38,884 nucleotides of DNA from Rubricella sp038526735 (GTDB lineage: Bacteria; Pseudomonadota; Alphaproteobacteria; Rhodobacterales; Rhodobacteraceae): positions 1 to 38,884 of the forward strand of contig JBCBGM010000025.1 in assembly GCA_038526735.1 (NCBI GenBank), given 5' to 3'. The notes below the pieces were generated by a model. The model was given only the letters and a program-made list of their open reading frames with translations, did not search any database and was not told the DNA's origin. The translations under genes were made by a program, and so were the position numbers. Shown here piece by piece: positions 15,995 through 21,719 of this stretch; the first letter of the stretch is position 1, and each line of letters starts with the position of its first letter.

Positions 15995-17071
15995 CTACCG
16001 CCCCCAAACCGCGCAAGCCTCTTCAAGCGTCATGTGCTGTGCTTCAGGTGTGCTCTCGGCGAGAGGCGTCTGCGCAAAGCGGGGTGCGGGCGTGGGAAGG
16101 CCAGTCTCGGGTTCAAACACACCGCGGGCGGTCAGATGCGGGTCGGCGTTGGCGTCTGCGAACGTGTTGACGGGGCTGACGCAAGCGTCTTGCCCGTCAA
16201 ACACCGCAAGCCAATGCGCCCGAGGTTTTTTGGCAAAACACGCCCTCATCTCGCCTGTCAGAGCGGCCCATTGTGCCGGATCATGCCGCTTTTGCACCCA
16301 GGCCGGATCAATCCCCAAGCCCGCGACAAGCACTGCAAAGAACTTATCCTCCAGCGGGCCAACCGCGAGCCATCCGCCATCTGCACACTCATATGAGGTG
16401 TAGAAGGGTGCTGCGCCGTCCAGCAGATTGGCGGCGCGGTGATCTTGCCAGGCACCCGCCGTGGCCATCCCGAAAATCATGCTCATCAGATGCGCGGCAC
16501 CGTCCACGATCGCCGCATCCACCACCTGCCCTTGCCCCGTCCGCCCTGCGTGGATGAGCGCAGCCATCACCCCCGCCACAAGATACATCGCACCGCCGCC
16601 AAAATCTCCGACCAGATTGAGCGGTGGCGTCGGACGCTCGGACCCAATCGCATGCAACGCCCCGGTCAGCGCAATATAGTTGATATCATGCCCCGCCTCA
16701 GAGGCCCGCGGCCCAGTTTGGCCCCATCCGGTCATCCGCCCATACACAAGCTTTGGATGCCTCTTAAGCAGCGTGTCAGGGCCAAGCGCGTTGCGCTCCA
16801 TCACACCGGGGCGAAACCCCTCAAGCACCACATCAGAACACCCGATCAACGAGAGGAGCTTCGCGCGTTCTTTCGGGTTTTTCAGGTCGGCTTCGATGAG
16901 GCTTTTGCCCCGTGCCAGCGTCGTTTCGGCCAAGGTCGGGTCTAGTGTTTGGCCGGGCCGCAGCACGCAGATCACTTCTGCCCCCAGTTGCGCGAGATAC
17001 ATCCCCGCAAAGGGCACCGGCCCCAGCCCACAGAACTCCACGATCCGCACATGCTCTAGCGGTTTCAACAC
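15995..17071 (-). CDS. Family III CoA-transferase, alpha-methylacyl-CoA racemase type
   Basis: A 358-residue CaiB/BaiF family protein most like alpha-methylacyl-CoA racemase, which inverts the 2-methyl stereocentre of branched acyl-CoA esters before beta-oxidation. The racemase-type residues His128 (EAGHDINYIALTGALH) and Asp156 (LVGDFGGGAMYL) match the His126/Asp156 pair of the Mycobacterium tuberculosis enzyme. The N-terminus VRIVEFCGLGPVPFAGMYLA and ADLKNPKERAKL are family-typical. It lies on the minus strand, ends two bases from the coiled-coil gene, and starts 85 bases before tRNA-Ser, the last host gene on this side. A formal CoA-transferase activity cannot be ruled out from sequence alone. 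Confidence 0.9.
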   Translation of the reverse strand: MLKPLEHVRIVEFCGLGPVPFAGMYLAQLGAEVICVLRPGQTLDPTLAETTLARGKSLIEADLKNPKERAKLLSLIGCSDVVLEGFRPGVMERNALGPDTLLKRHPKLVYGRMTGWGQTGPRASEAGHDINYIALTGALHAIGSERPTPPLNLVGDFGGGAMYLVAGVMAALIHAGRTGQGQVVDAAIVDGAAHLMSMIFGMATAGAWQDHRAANLLDGAAPFYTSYECADGGWLAVGPLEDKFFAVLVAGLGIDPAWVQKRHDPAQWAALTGEMRACFAKKPRAHWLAVFDGQDACVSPVNTFADANADPHLTARGVFEPETGLPTPAPRFAQTPLAESTPEAQHMTLEEACAVWGR

Positions 17072-17156
17072 ACCCTCCCCGATTGCGAAGTGCTCTTTGG
17101 CACCTTCACCAGTTTCGACTTGTAGCGCACCTGCATCAGACGTTACACCCGTCGGC

Positions 17157-17246
17157 GGAGACGTGGCCGAGTGGTCGAAGGCGCTCCCCTGCTAAGGGAG
17201 TAAACGGGCAACCGTTTCGAGGGTTCGAATCCCTTCGTCTCCGCCA
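17157..17246 (+). tRNA. tRNA-Ser(GCT)
   Basis: A full class II tRNA cloverleaf of 90 bases. The acceptor stem GGAGACG pairs with CGTCTCC, followed by discriminator G and an encoded CCA (17244-17246). The anticodon stem CTCCC/GGGAG holds the loop CTGCTAA with anticodon GCT at 17191-17193, reading AGC/AGU serine codons. A long variable arm and the T arm (GGGTTCGAATCCC) follow. It is the boundary between clearly chromosomal genes and prophage genes, making its 3' half the likely attachment core; this is inference because the second copy is not in the window. Confidence 0.97.
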
Positions 17247-17350
17247 TTTTTCTTTATTTATCATGCGGTTGTGGTATGTTGCGCCGAGGCGGTCTGCGCG
17301 TGTCTTTTCCACATTTTCCCAGAACTTACCGAGAACGCGCACTACATGTC

Positions 17351-17370
17351 GGCACAAAATTGGCACAAAA
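17351..17370 (+). repeat. Tandem GGCACAAAA repeat, possible integrase arm site
   Basis: The 9-base unit GGCACAAAA occurs twice (17351-17359 and 17362-17370), 11 bases apart, so both face the same side of the helix. It lies about 105 bases past the tRNA-Ser 3' end. Closely spaced short direct repeats next to an attachment core are typical of tyrosine-integrase arm-type sites. No integrase in this window tests this. Confidence 0.35.
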
Positions 17371-17410
17371 GATTCTGACCAGAAGCAAAGGGTGAGGGGT
17401 GGGGGGGCCG

Positions 17411-17653
17411 ATGAGTGAGAGCTTGACCTGCATTTGCTGCGGTAAGAAGATGAAGAACATTGACCCCGACGGCCTCCAGCCCATGAAGGGCTTGGCGTTT
17501 CATTCGCCTGGCCACTACGGGTCAACGTTCTTTGACTCGATGGACGGCAGCTACATCACGGTAGCGGTGTGCGACGAGTGCCTGTCCACCGGCCCGCATA
17601 TCGTCTCAAAGCCCCATGCCGCCATCCCCACACAGGAGAGAGTAGATGGCTGA
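17411..17653 (+). CDS. Small zinc-ribbon-like prophage protein
   Basis: An 80-residue protein of unknown function starting MSESLTCICCGKKMKN at ATG 17411, downstream of a G-rich stretch that can serve as ribosome-binding site. It has one Cys pair near the N-terminus (CICCGK, Cys7 and Cys10) and a second at CDEC (about residue 57), the spacing expected of a single zinc ribbon. The rest is polar with no membrane segment. Its stop overlaps the start of the next gene by eight bases, so these small genes form one unit reading away from the tRNA. It could bind nucleic acid or protein; nothing more can be supported. Confidence 0.65.
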   Translation: MSESLTCICCGKKMKNIDPDGLQPMKGLAFHSPGHYGSTFFDSMDGSYITVAVCDECLSTGPHIVSKPHAAIPTQERVDG

Positions 17654-17879
17654 TGATTTTGAATGGTCGCCTTGGATTTACCACGACGACAGCGGATGGC
17701 CTCAGGGCGTAGAGCCTGACGAAGTGGTCTGGCCCCAAGTCGGACGCGACCTGCTTTCGCCCATGCCCGCGATTAATCTGTCGTGGAGGTGTCCTGGAGA
17801 TCCCGTAACGCGGTATCGCCGCCGCGAGTGGAGGCCGCCTGTTGATGCTGCTGAGAAAGAGCTAGAGCACATCTATTGA
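17646..17879 (+). CDS. Small hypothetical prophage protein, Trp/acid-rich
   Basis: Seventy-seven residues, starting ATG 17646 with GGAGAG seven to eight bases upstream and overlapping the preceding zinc-ribbon gene. The protein is rich in Trp, Asp and Pro (EWSPWIYHDDSGWPQG at the start, then RDLLSPMPAINLSWRCPGD). It ends in a charged helix (DAAEKELEHIY). No recognised domain. Small soluble proteins of this kind are common in phage early regions, but no function is assigned. Confidence 0.6.
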   Translation: MADDFEWSPWIYHDDSGWPQGVEPDEVVWPQVGRDLLSPMPAINLSWRCPGDPVTRYRRREWRPPVDAAEKELEHIY

Positions 17880-17913
17880 CACCCGCTTACCCCGCCCTGA
17901 TAGGCAGAGCACC

Positions 17914-18120
17914 ATGAGAACAGAGCGCACCTGGAACGACAGCCCCGATGACTACGCCGTTTGGTCTGGGGGAGAGTATCTAGGCAGGGTGTATAGAGAG
18001 GCCCACGGCTCACAGGCTGGCCTCTGGCAGTGGCACGCTAACGTTCTAAGGGTAGCGAATAGCGGGTGGGCTGATAGCCGTCAGGAAGCGTGTGAGGCGG
18101 TGTGTGAGTGTTTCTCTTAG
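17914..18120 (+). CDS. Small hypothetical prophage protein
   Basis: Sixty-eight residues from ATG 17914, 34 bases after the previous gene. It reads MRTERTWNDSPDDYAVWSGG, then YLGRVYREAHGSQAGLWQWH and a C-terminal helix with two cysteines (EACEAVCECFS). The pattern of short beta strands with Gly turns then a helix resembles small phage proteins that modify or mimic other proteins, but no family is recognised. It is the last plus-strand gene before a structured gap and the convergent minus-strand micro-operon. Confidence 0.6.
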   Translation: MRTERTWNDSPDDYAVWSGGEYLGRVYREAHGSQAGLWQWHANVLRVANSGWADSRQEACEAVCECFS

Positions 18121-18182
18121 CCACTTGGTGAGACGGCGGTGGGGCCTGCCGGGAACCCCACAATGCGCTCCCACCGAAGTGG
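18121..18182. terminator. Nested inverted repeats between convergent units
   Basis: CCACTT at 18121-18126 pairs with AAGTGG at 18177-18182. Inside it, GTGGGG at 18139-18144 pairs with CCCCAC at 18156-18161; alternatively GGTGGG pairs with CCCACC at 18170-18175. There is no T tract on either strand. Position between the last plus-strand gene and the end of the minus-strand micro-operon suggests a transcript-end structure, but this is weak. Confidence 0.35.
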
Positions 18183-18230
18183 TGCTACGGCCAGCAGAAT
18201 ATCACCGTGTCGCGCCGCCTCACGAAGGGG

Positions 18231-18308
18231 CTATTGAGGCTCCCCTGTGCCGGAAACCTTTTTGCCGACCTCGGCAATATGGTCGCGGCGGCACATGTCA
18301 GGCGTCAT
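18231..18308 (-). CDS. Micro-ORF, 25 residues, copy 1 of duplicated pair
   Basis: Reads MTPDMCRRDHIAEVGKKVSG then TGEPQ and stop. The first 21 residues are the same as in the 26-residue ORF at 18673-18753 because both sit in a 78-base direct repeat. GAGGAG lies 8-13 bases upstream of the ATG, and the start overlaps the end of the preceding 70-residue gene. The amphipathic CRRDHIAEVGKKV suggests a small helix. Function unknown; translation is inferred from conservation of the frame, the ribosome-binding site and packing. Confidence 0.45.
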   Translation of the reverse strand: MTPDMCRRDHIAEVGKKVSGTGEPQ

Positions 18309-18323
18309 CGGGAGGCTCCTCTA
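18246..18323. repeat. 78-base direct repeat, copy 1
   Basis: Identical to 18691-18768 except for one base (G at 18312, A at 18757). It spans a ribosome-binding site and most of a micro-ORF on the minus strand. The offset between copies is 445 bases. Near-identity points to recent duplication or strong constraint. Confidence 0.95.
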
Positions 18324-18510
18324 AGCAGTCCTCTATGCTCTGCTTCTTCCTGCCGCTGTGAGGCGGGTTATGTGGAAAACCCGCCTTTTCGGCGGAGACG
18401 GCAATAGAGAGGTGAGCGTCCATCGCGGCGCGCAGGTCTGCGAAAGACATCTCATCAGGGAAGGACACATGCACCCGGCCCGCATTGACGCTGAAGCCCA
18501 TTTCAGCCAT
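18298..18510 (-). CDS. Hypothetical 70-residue prophage protein
   Basis: Starts MAEMGFSVNAGRVHVSFPDE at 18510, overlapping the end of the 57-residue gene upstream by eight bases, and ends EEPPDDA, overlapping the micro-ORF that follows. The first half looks like a small alpha/beta unit (GRVHVSFPDEMSFADLRAAMDAHL); the second half is charged and basic (HSGRKKQSIEDCLEE). No family recognised. Its place inside a chain of minus-strand genes with 4-11 base overlaps supports real translation. Confidence 0.55.
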   Translation of the reverse strand: MAEMGFSVNAGRVHVSFPDEMSFADLRAAMDAHLSIAVSAEKAGFPHNPPHSGRKKQSIEDCLEEPPDDA

Positions 18511-18676
18511 CCGCTTGACCCTCCCGCTTGCGCATTTCAGCCCAGCGTTTTTCCGCCAGAACTACTTGGTGGTCGTTTTCTATCGGACTGCGCACCCACG
18601 CCAAAATGCACAGCCACGAGAGGCGCGACAGAATGGCGGCACCAACCAACGCAATCATAGATGTGAGCAAGGTCAA
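18503..18676 (-). CDS. Small membrane protein, 57 residues, TTG start
   Basis: The likely start is TTG at 18676, overlapping the stop of the upstream micro-ORF in TTGA, with AAGGAG about ten bases upstream. The product begins MTLLTSMIALVGAAILSRLS and has a hydrophobic stretch from about residue 3 to 27, then a charged cytoplasmic-type tail (VLAEKRWAEMRKREGQADG). One transmembrane helix is predicted. Such small membrane proteins in phage accessory operons may act in exclusion or lysis timing, but nothing specific supports either here. Confidence 0.55.
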   Translation of the reverse strand: MTLLTSMIALVGAAILSRLSWLCILAWVRSPIENDHQVVLAEKRWAEMRKREGQADG

Positions 18677-18753
18677 CCCTTTTGCTCCTTTGTGCCGGAA
18701 ACCTTTTTGCCGACCTCGGCAATATGGTCGCGGCGGCACATGTCAGGCGTCAT
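18673..18753 (-). CDS. Micro-ORF, 26 residues, copy 2 of duplicated pair
   Basis: Reads MTPDMCRRDHIAEVGKKVSG then TKEQKG and stop, nearly the same as copy 1 at 18231-18308. GAGGAG lies upstream, and the stop codon overlaps the TTG start of the membrane protein, so it may act as a coupling leader for that gene. Function unknown. Confidence 0.45.
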   Translation of the reverse strand: MTPDMCRRDHIAEVGKKVSGTKEQKG

Positions 18754-18768
18754 CGGAAGGCTCCTCTA
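18691..18768. repeat. 78-base direct repeat, copy 2
   Basis: Second copy of 18246-18323, one mismatch. It begins at the stop of the 41-residue gene and covers most of the 26-residue micro-ORF. Confidence 0.95.
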
Positions 18769-18891
18769 TGTCAGAGCATAGCGGGCTATATTCACCCACA
18801 TCCACGCCTCGATCAGCGCGACAACCCAAAGGTTCAGACCGCTATTGCCCCGCAGCTTGACCGTCACCCAAGCCACCGCCCAAACCATCAT
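18766..18891 (-). CDS. Small Trp-rich membrane-like protein, 41 residues
   Basis: Starts with ATG ATG at 18891/18888, overlapping the stop of the GIY-YIG gene in ATGA. It reads MMVWAVAWVTVKLRGNSGLN and then LWVVALIEAWMWVNIARYAL. Two short hydrophobic Trp-rich segments flank a polar turn, so a small membrane or membrane-surface peptide is likely. The ribosome-binding site GAGGAGGG lies about ten bases upstream. No family recognised; support is the frame, ribosome-binding site and tight overlap. Confidence 0.45.
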   Translation of the reverse strand: MMVWAVAWVTVKLRGNSGLNLWVVALIEAWMWVNIARYALT

Positions 18892-19298
18892 GGCCGACCC
18901 TCCTCATTTTGCGTTTTGCCGCGTCGATTGTAACCGCTAGCTTCTGTCCGGATTTCGGTGTCCGGAACAGACCTGTTCAGCTCACTAATTGTCGTCGTCT
19001 TAGGGGCAGCTTCTCGTCGCTTCTTCAGTGCGGCCAACATTTCGCGAGCCTTCGGGTGCAGCGAGTTTTCCCGTGGCTCCTCAGACAAAATAGCTTCGAT
19101 CTCAGCAATTTGAGCGTCAAGCCGACTGCCAAAGTGCTCGACCTCGATGGTTACCACTTCGCCAAACCAATCCGATTGGGACTGGTGCCCCTGAAAACGA
19201 ACCAGAGACTGACCGGAAGAGCCGACATAAATCAGAGCACCCGACGACGCGCGCATCCGATAAACTTGGAATCCTTTGGACTTGCGCCAATCAGTCAT
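18888..19298 (-). CDS. GIY-YIG nuclease-like protein
   Basis: A 136-residue protein whose first 80 residues resemble a GIY-YIG fold. It has VYR (12-14) and IYVG (23-26) in place of the two core strands, SGQSLVRFQGH with an Arg at 34, and a helix AQIAEIEAILSEEPRENS carrying the expected acidic residue and a following Asn78. The C-terminal third is basic and disordered. The core Tyr of the first strand is shifted, so catalysis is uncertain. It overlaps the recombinase-like gene upstream by four bases and the 41-residue gene downstream. A role in processing DNA together with the recombinase-like protein is possible; no direct evidence. Confidence 0.6.
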   Translation of the reverse strand: MTDWRKSKGFQVYRMRASSGALIYVGSSGQSLVRFQGHQSQSDWFGEVVTIEVEHFGSRLDAQIAEIEAILSEEPRENSLHPKAREMLAALKKRREAAPKTTTISELNRSVPDTEIRTEASGYNRRGKTQNEEGRP

Positions 19299-19873
19299 GC
19301 TTGAGAGTCCTGTTTCTTCACACCCTTGTCGGAGCGCGTCCGGCGATCCCGCTTTGGATGCTTGGGCCTCTTGCCCAGCGTGCGGATCATCCAGTTTCTC
19401 TGCGGCGTCTCACAGCCCAGCATTTCACCAGTCAGCTCCGCCACGTCATCCGCGTGCATGATGCCAGCCCACCAGCGCTGCATCATCTCTAGCTGCTCCG
19501 GCGTGGGCTTAGGGTAGCGCGACGGTCGGCCACCTTGGCGGCTTTGCTTTACTGTCCCCACACCCGTAGGGCGCTTGGCGAGAGCGTGAACCTCTGCCCG
19601 CGCCTCCTGTAGGGCCAAATCATAGGGGTCTGACCCGGCCACGCTCAGAGTGATATTTGCCTCTGCCAGCCGCTCCATCACACGCGCCCTCGCGTGGAAC
19701 TTCCCGAGAATGCGAGCGTGCGCAACGCAGAGCGTGTCACCGCGCCGGACGCGCACTCGATCTTGTGCAGCGGCGATGTCATCCATCTCGAAATCACATT
19801 CACCCGTGACCGCCCGCTGATGGTCAACGGGGCCGAAGCGGCGATTGCGAGAGATGAGTCGGACACGGGGCAC
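19295..19873 (-). CDS. Degenerate serine-recombinase-like protein
   Basis: A 192-residue protein starting GTG 19873. Residues about 28-80 (DDIAAAQDRV, then RVRRGDTLCVAHARILGKFH, then MERLAEANITLSV) follow the pattern of the resolvase core. In that core a helix precedes a GDTL-V strand, then a helix and a short strand. Residues 114-167 (GGRPSRYPKPTPEQLEMMQR onward) match the linker and helix-turn-helix region. The N-terminal strand with the catalytic serine and the conserved D-R-L-x-R active-site motif are missing (HARILGK stands there), so it should not recombine DNA. It probably binds DNA and may control the operators just upstream. A diverged small terminase or excisionase is an alternative. 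Confidence 0.5.
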   Translation of the reverse strand: MPRVRLISRNRRFGPVDHQRAVTGECDFEMDDIAAAQDRVRVRRGDTLCVAHARILGKFHARARVMERLAEANITLSVAGSDPYDLALQEARAEVHALAKRPTGVGTVKQSRQGGRPSRYPKPTPEQLEMMQRWWAGIMHADDVAELTGEMLGCETPQRNWMIRTLGKRPKHPKRDRRTRSDKGVKKQDSQA

Positions 19874-19890
19874 TCTTGGCTTTTAGACGG

Positions 19891-19985
19891 TTTTGAACAT
19901 AAGCCGCAAACTTTTGAACATCAAGCGCTATTTGTGCAAAACTCCTATTGTAAATGTTCAAAACCATCGCTATAAATGTTCATAA
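19891..19985. promoter_or_regulatory. Dyad-symmetric four-box operator with divergent promoters
   Basis: Four copies of a 10-base box lie in this gap: TTTTGAACAT at 19891 and 19912, ATGTTCAAAA at 19954, and ATGTTCATAA at 19976. The left pair and right pair are inverted and centred on the same point (about 19938), with 21-22 bases within each pair. A rightward promoter TTGTAA (19948-19953), 17-base spacer, TATAAA (19971-19976) has one box in its spacer and one over its start. A leftward promoter TTGATG/TTATGT (minus strand, 19924-19919 and 19902-19897, 16-base spacer) is overlapped by the other two. Confidence 0.7.
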
Positions 19986-20013
19986 CACAACGCAACACGA
20001 AGGAGCCACAGGC

Positions 20014-20247
20014 ATGGCACACCATCACATCACAGCAAGGGGCCTCCCCCTGATGCAGTGCAACTCGTTTGCGGAGGCCGCATATAATGACAATTCAATC
20101 GACGAGCTGATTGATGCTCTGTCTCAAATGTCTGCCGACCCAGCAGACATGAAGGCATGGAACATCACTGCTACCCAATGGCGTGAGCAGATCGCCCTCG
20201 CTCTGCGCCACATGGTGGCCGACGCTATTGAAGAGGCCGGGGAGTAA
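20014..20247 (+). CDS. Hypothetical 77-residue prophage protein
   Basis: Start ATG 20014 with AAGGAG ten bases upstream; the in-frame ATG at 19954 lies in the operator and is less likely. It begins MAHHHITARGLPLMQCNSFA and continues with helix-rich, acidic sequence (NDNSIDELIDALSQM, then TQWREQIALALRHMVADAIE). No membrane segment and no recognised domain. It is the first gene rightward from the four-box operator and so should be switched by whatever binds there. A short helical regulator or antirepressor is conceivable, but there is no direct support. Confidence 0.6.
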   Translation: MAHHHITARGLPLMQCNSFAEAAYNDNSIDELIDALSQMSADPADMKAWNITATQWREQIALALRHMVADAIEEAGE

Positions 20248-20397
20248 CCCCGGCCCAGCCCCGCGGTGGCGGGGAACTACAGCGGACCCCCGCAGTTAAG
20301 CGGGCTACGCCTGACGGCACACTGCCACACAGCGTGGCGCGTATCAACACAGAGCAATGAGCCGTTGGCCCAGTCGCTCCAAAACACAGGTTATGTA

Positions 20398-20991
20398 ATG
20401 CAGGTCATCGACAATCCGTTCAACGCGATCTCATCGCCATACACAGTAGAGGCCGACAGGCAGAAACACACGTATGGACGTGTTTCTGCCTCAATCCAGA
20501 CCGGTGAGGGCGCTGCGCAGGCCCACCGTGAGTCCATCGCCGCATCGGCAGGGGCGAACGGCCATGCGGACGCTCAGGGGCAGTGTTCGATTGCCGCCAC
20601 TACTGGGCAGTCGCCCTATTACGCGACGCATCATGGAAGAGGGGCATGGGGCGTTGCGGCGATTGCCGCCACTACTGGACGCGCCGTATGCAAGAGCAAC
20701 TATGGCATTGCCGTAGCGACCGGTGGTGCAGACGCGTCGGCACACGCTGAGAAAGCGTGCGCTATCGTTAATGGTGGGGGCGGCCACGCTCACGCTCACC
20801 ACCCCGGATCGACGGCAATTGCCGCCGGATCGACGGCAACAGCGTCCGGTGTGCTGGGCAGCACACTAGTGTTTATCCACAACGGCGCGGTCTATAGCGC
20901 CACAGTCGGAGACGAGGGCGTTGCGCCCGATACTAGATACACTGTCATCGATGGGCGCATACGAGCGTCAAAGCCGACGCCGCCGCAGTGA
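20398..20991 (+). CDS. Repetitive Ala/Gly/His-rich prophage protein
   Basis: From ATG 20398 the product has 197 residues beginning MQVIDNPFNAISSPYTVEAD. The middle is low-complexity with recurring Ala-Thr/Gly units (SIAATTGQSP, AIAATTGRAV, STAIAAGSTATASG) and His pairs (GGGGHAHAHHPGS). This is compatible with a repetitive beta-roll or solenoid. The end, LVFIHNGAVYSATVGDEGVA, is a small beta domain. An 18-base DNA unit coding AIAATTG-type sequence occurs twice (near 20590 and 20660). An 11-base inverted repeat lies near its 5' end. No family is recognised. Codons upstream to 20266 are open but lack a start with a ribosome-binding site. Confidence 0.55.
   Translation: MQVIDNPFNAISSPYTVEADRQKHTYGRVSASIQTGEGAAQAHRESIAASAGANGHADAQGQCSIAATTGQSPYYATHHGRGAWGVAAIAATTGRAVCKSNYGIAVATGGADASAHAEKACAIVNGGGGHAHAHHPGSTAIAAGSTATASGVLGSTLVFIHNGAVYSATVGDEGVAPDTRYTVIDGRIRASKPTPPQ
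20459..20490. repeat. 11-base inverted repeat inside coding sequence
   Basis: GGCAGAAACAC at 20459-20469 is the exact complement of GTGTTTCTGCC at 20480-20490, with a 10-base loop. It lies about 60 bases into the repetitive gene and would form a stable hairpin in its mRNA. No T tract follows, so a terminator is unlikely. Confidence 0.7.
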
Positions 20992-21016
20992 CACAAATCA
21001 ACACAGAGGAACGACA

Positions 21017-21619
21017 GTGCAGCAGATCGCAGCCCTCTACGTCGCCACTGGCGGCCCATACTTCAATCTGGAAGGCGTGAAGCCTTACGATGAAGAGGCG
21101 GATGCACGCACCTATGTAGGGCCCTATCCAGTTGTGGCGCATCCGCCCTGTCAAAGGTGGGGCGCGCTTGGAGCCGCGAGCCATGCTCGATGGGGTGGTC
21201 GTCACAATGAGCCAGGCAACGACGGCGGCTGCTTTAAGGCGGCGTTGTTTGATGTGCGAAGATTTGGTGGTGTTTTGGAGCACCCTGCTAAATCCCAAGC
21301 GTGGGCGGCTTTCGAGCTACCAAAGCCTGTGCGCGACGGTTGGATCAAGACGCCGTGCGGGGGCTGGGTTTGTGAAGTCTGGCAGAGCGCCTATGGCCAC
21401 AAGGCAAACAAAGCCACTTGGCTCTATTACAACGGCAAGAGTTTGCCGCCTGAGTTGAAGTGGGAGCGTCCTAAAGGGACGCATCAGGTGGGTTGTCAAG
21501 ATCAGCGTGGAAAGTCGCGAAACAAGCCGACACTTAGCCCACGCCTAGCAGCAGAAACACCGCCTGAATTTCGCGACCTGCTCATCAACATGGCTCGCTC
21601 AGCGCGGGCGCAACAATAA
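21017..21619 (+). CDS. Phage protein with a DNA-cytosine-methylase-like PPCQ motif
   Basis: GTG 21017 is chosen because AGAGGA lies seven bases upstream; the product has 200 residues. It opens with ALYVATGGPYFNLEGVKPYD and has VVAHPPCQRWGALG, with Cys45 in a PPCQ motif like motif IV of C5-cytosine methylases. Later comes GGVLEHPAKSQAW, which recalls motif VI. The SAM loop (FxGxG) and the target-recognition region are not evident. It therefore could be a minimal or degenerate member, or an unrelated phage family with a convergent motif. Further Cys and Trp residues (TPCGGWVCEVWQ) may bind metal. It is followed by a short ORF and tRNA-Thr on the same strand. Confidence 0.5.
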   Translation: MQQIAALYVATGGPYFNLEGVKPYDEEADARTYVGPYPVVAHPPCQRWGALGAASHARWGGRHNEPGNDGGCFKAALFDVRRFGGVLEHPAKSQAWAAFELPKPVRDGWIKTPCGGWVCEVWQSAYGHKANKATWLYYNGKSLPPELKWERPKGTHQVGCQDQRGKSRNKPTLSPRLAAETPPEFRDLLINMARSARAQQ

Positions 21620-21630
21620 GGAACCCACTC

Positions 21631-21717
21631 ATGCACTTCCCCACCCTGGAGGCCTTCATCCTCGCCATGTTTCAGGTAGACGTGGTGTATAGAGGTGAGG
21701 GGGAGTGTCCGTTTTAA
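21631..21717 (+). CDS. Micro-ORF, 28 residues
   Basis: Reads MHFPTLEAFILAMFQVDVVY and then RGEGECPF, stop at 21715. AAGGA lies about nine bases upstream of the ATG and the ORF begins 11 bases after the preceding gene. It ends two bases before tRNA-Thr. A real peptide is plausible but supported only by the ribosome-binding site and spacing. Confidence 0.35.
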   Translation: MHFPTLEAFILAMFQVDVVYRGEGECPF

Positions 21718-21719
21718 AT

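Noticed and set aside
17136..17525. 129-residue minus-strand reading frame with RRRDSNPRNGCPFT
   Set aside because: It is the antisense translation of tRNA-Ser, a well-known false protein; the rest has no codon-like pattern or ribosome-binding site.
18503..18739. 78-residue frame starting at 18739
   Set aside because: Its first 21 codons overlap the duplicated micro-ORF in another frame; TTG 18676 with AAGGAG and a TTGA overlap explains the gene better.
19891..19985. LexA (SOS) boxes
   Set aside because: Alphaproteobacterial LexA sites are GTTC-N7-GTTC direct repeats; here the GAAC units are 21 bases apart, start to start, and paired in mirror symmetry.
20266..20397. Upstream extension of the repetitive protein to 20266
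   Set aside because: No ribosome-binding site at 20266 and the added residues read like non-coding sequence; ATG 20398 is preferred.
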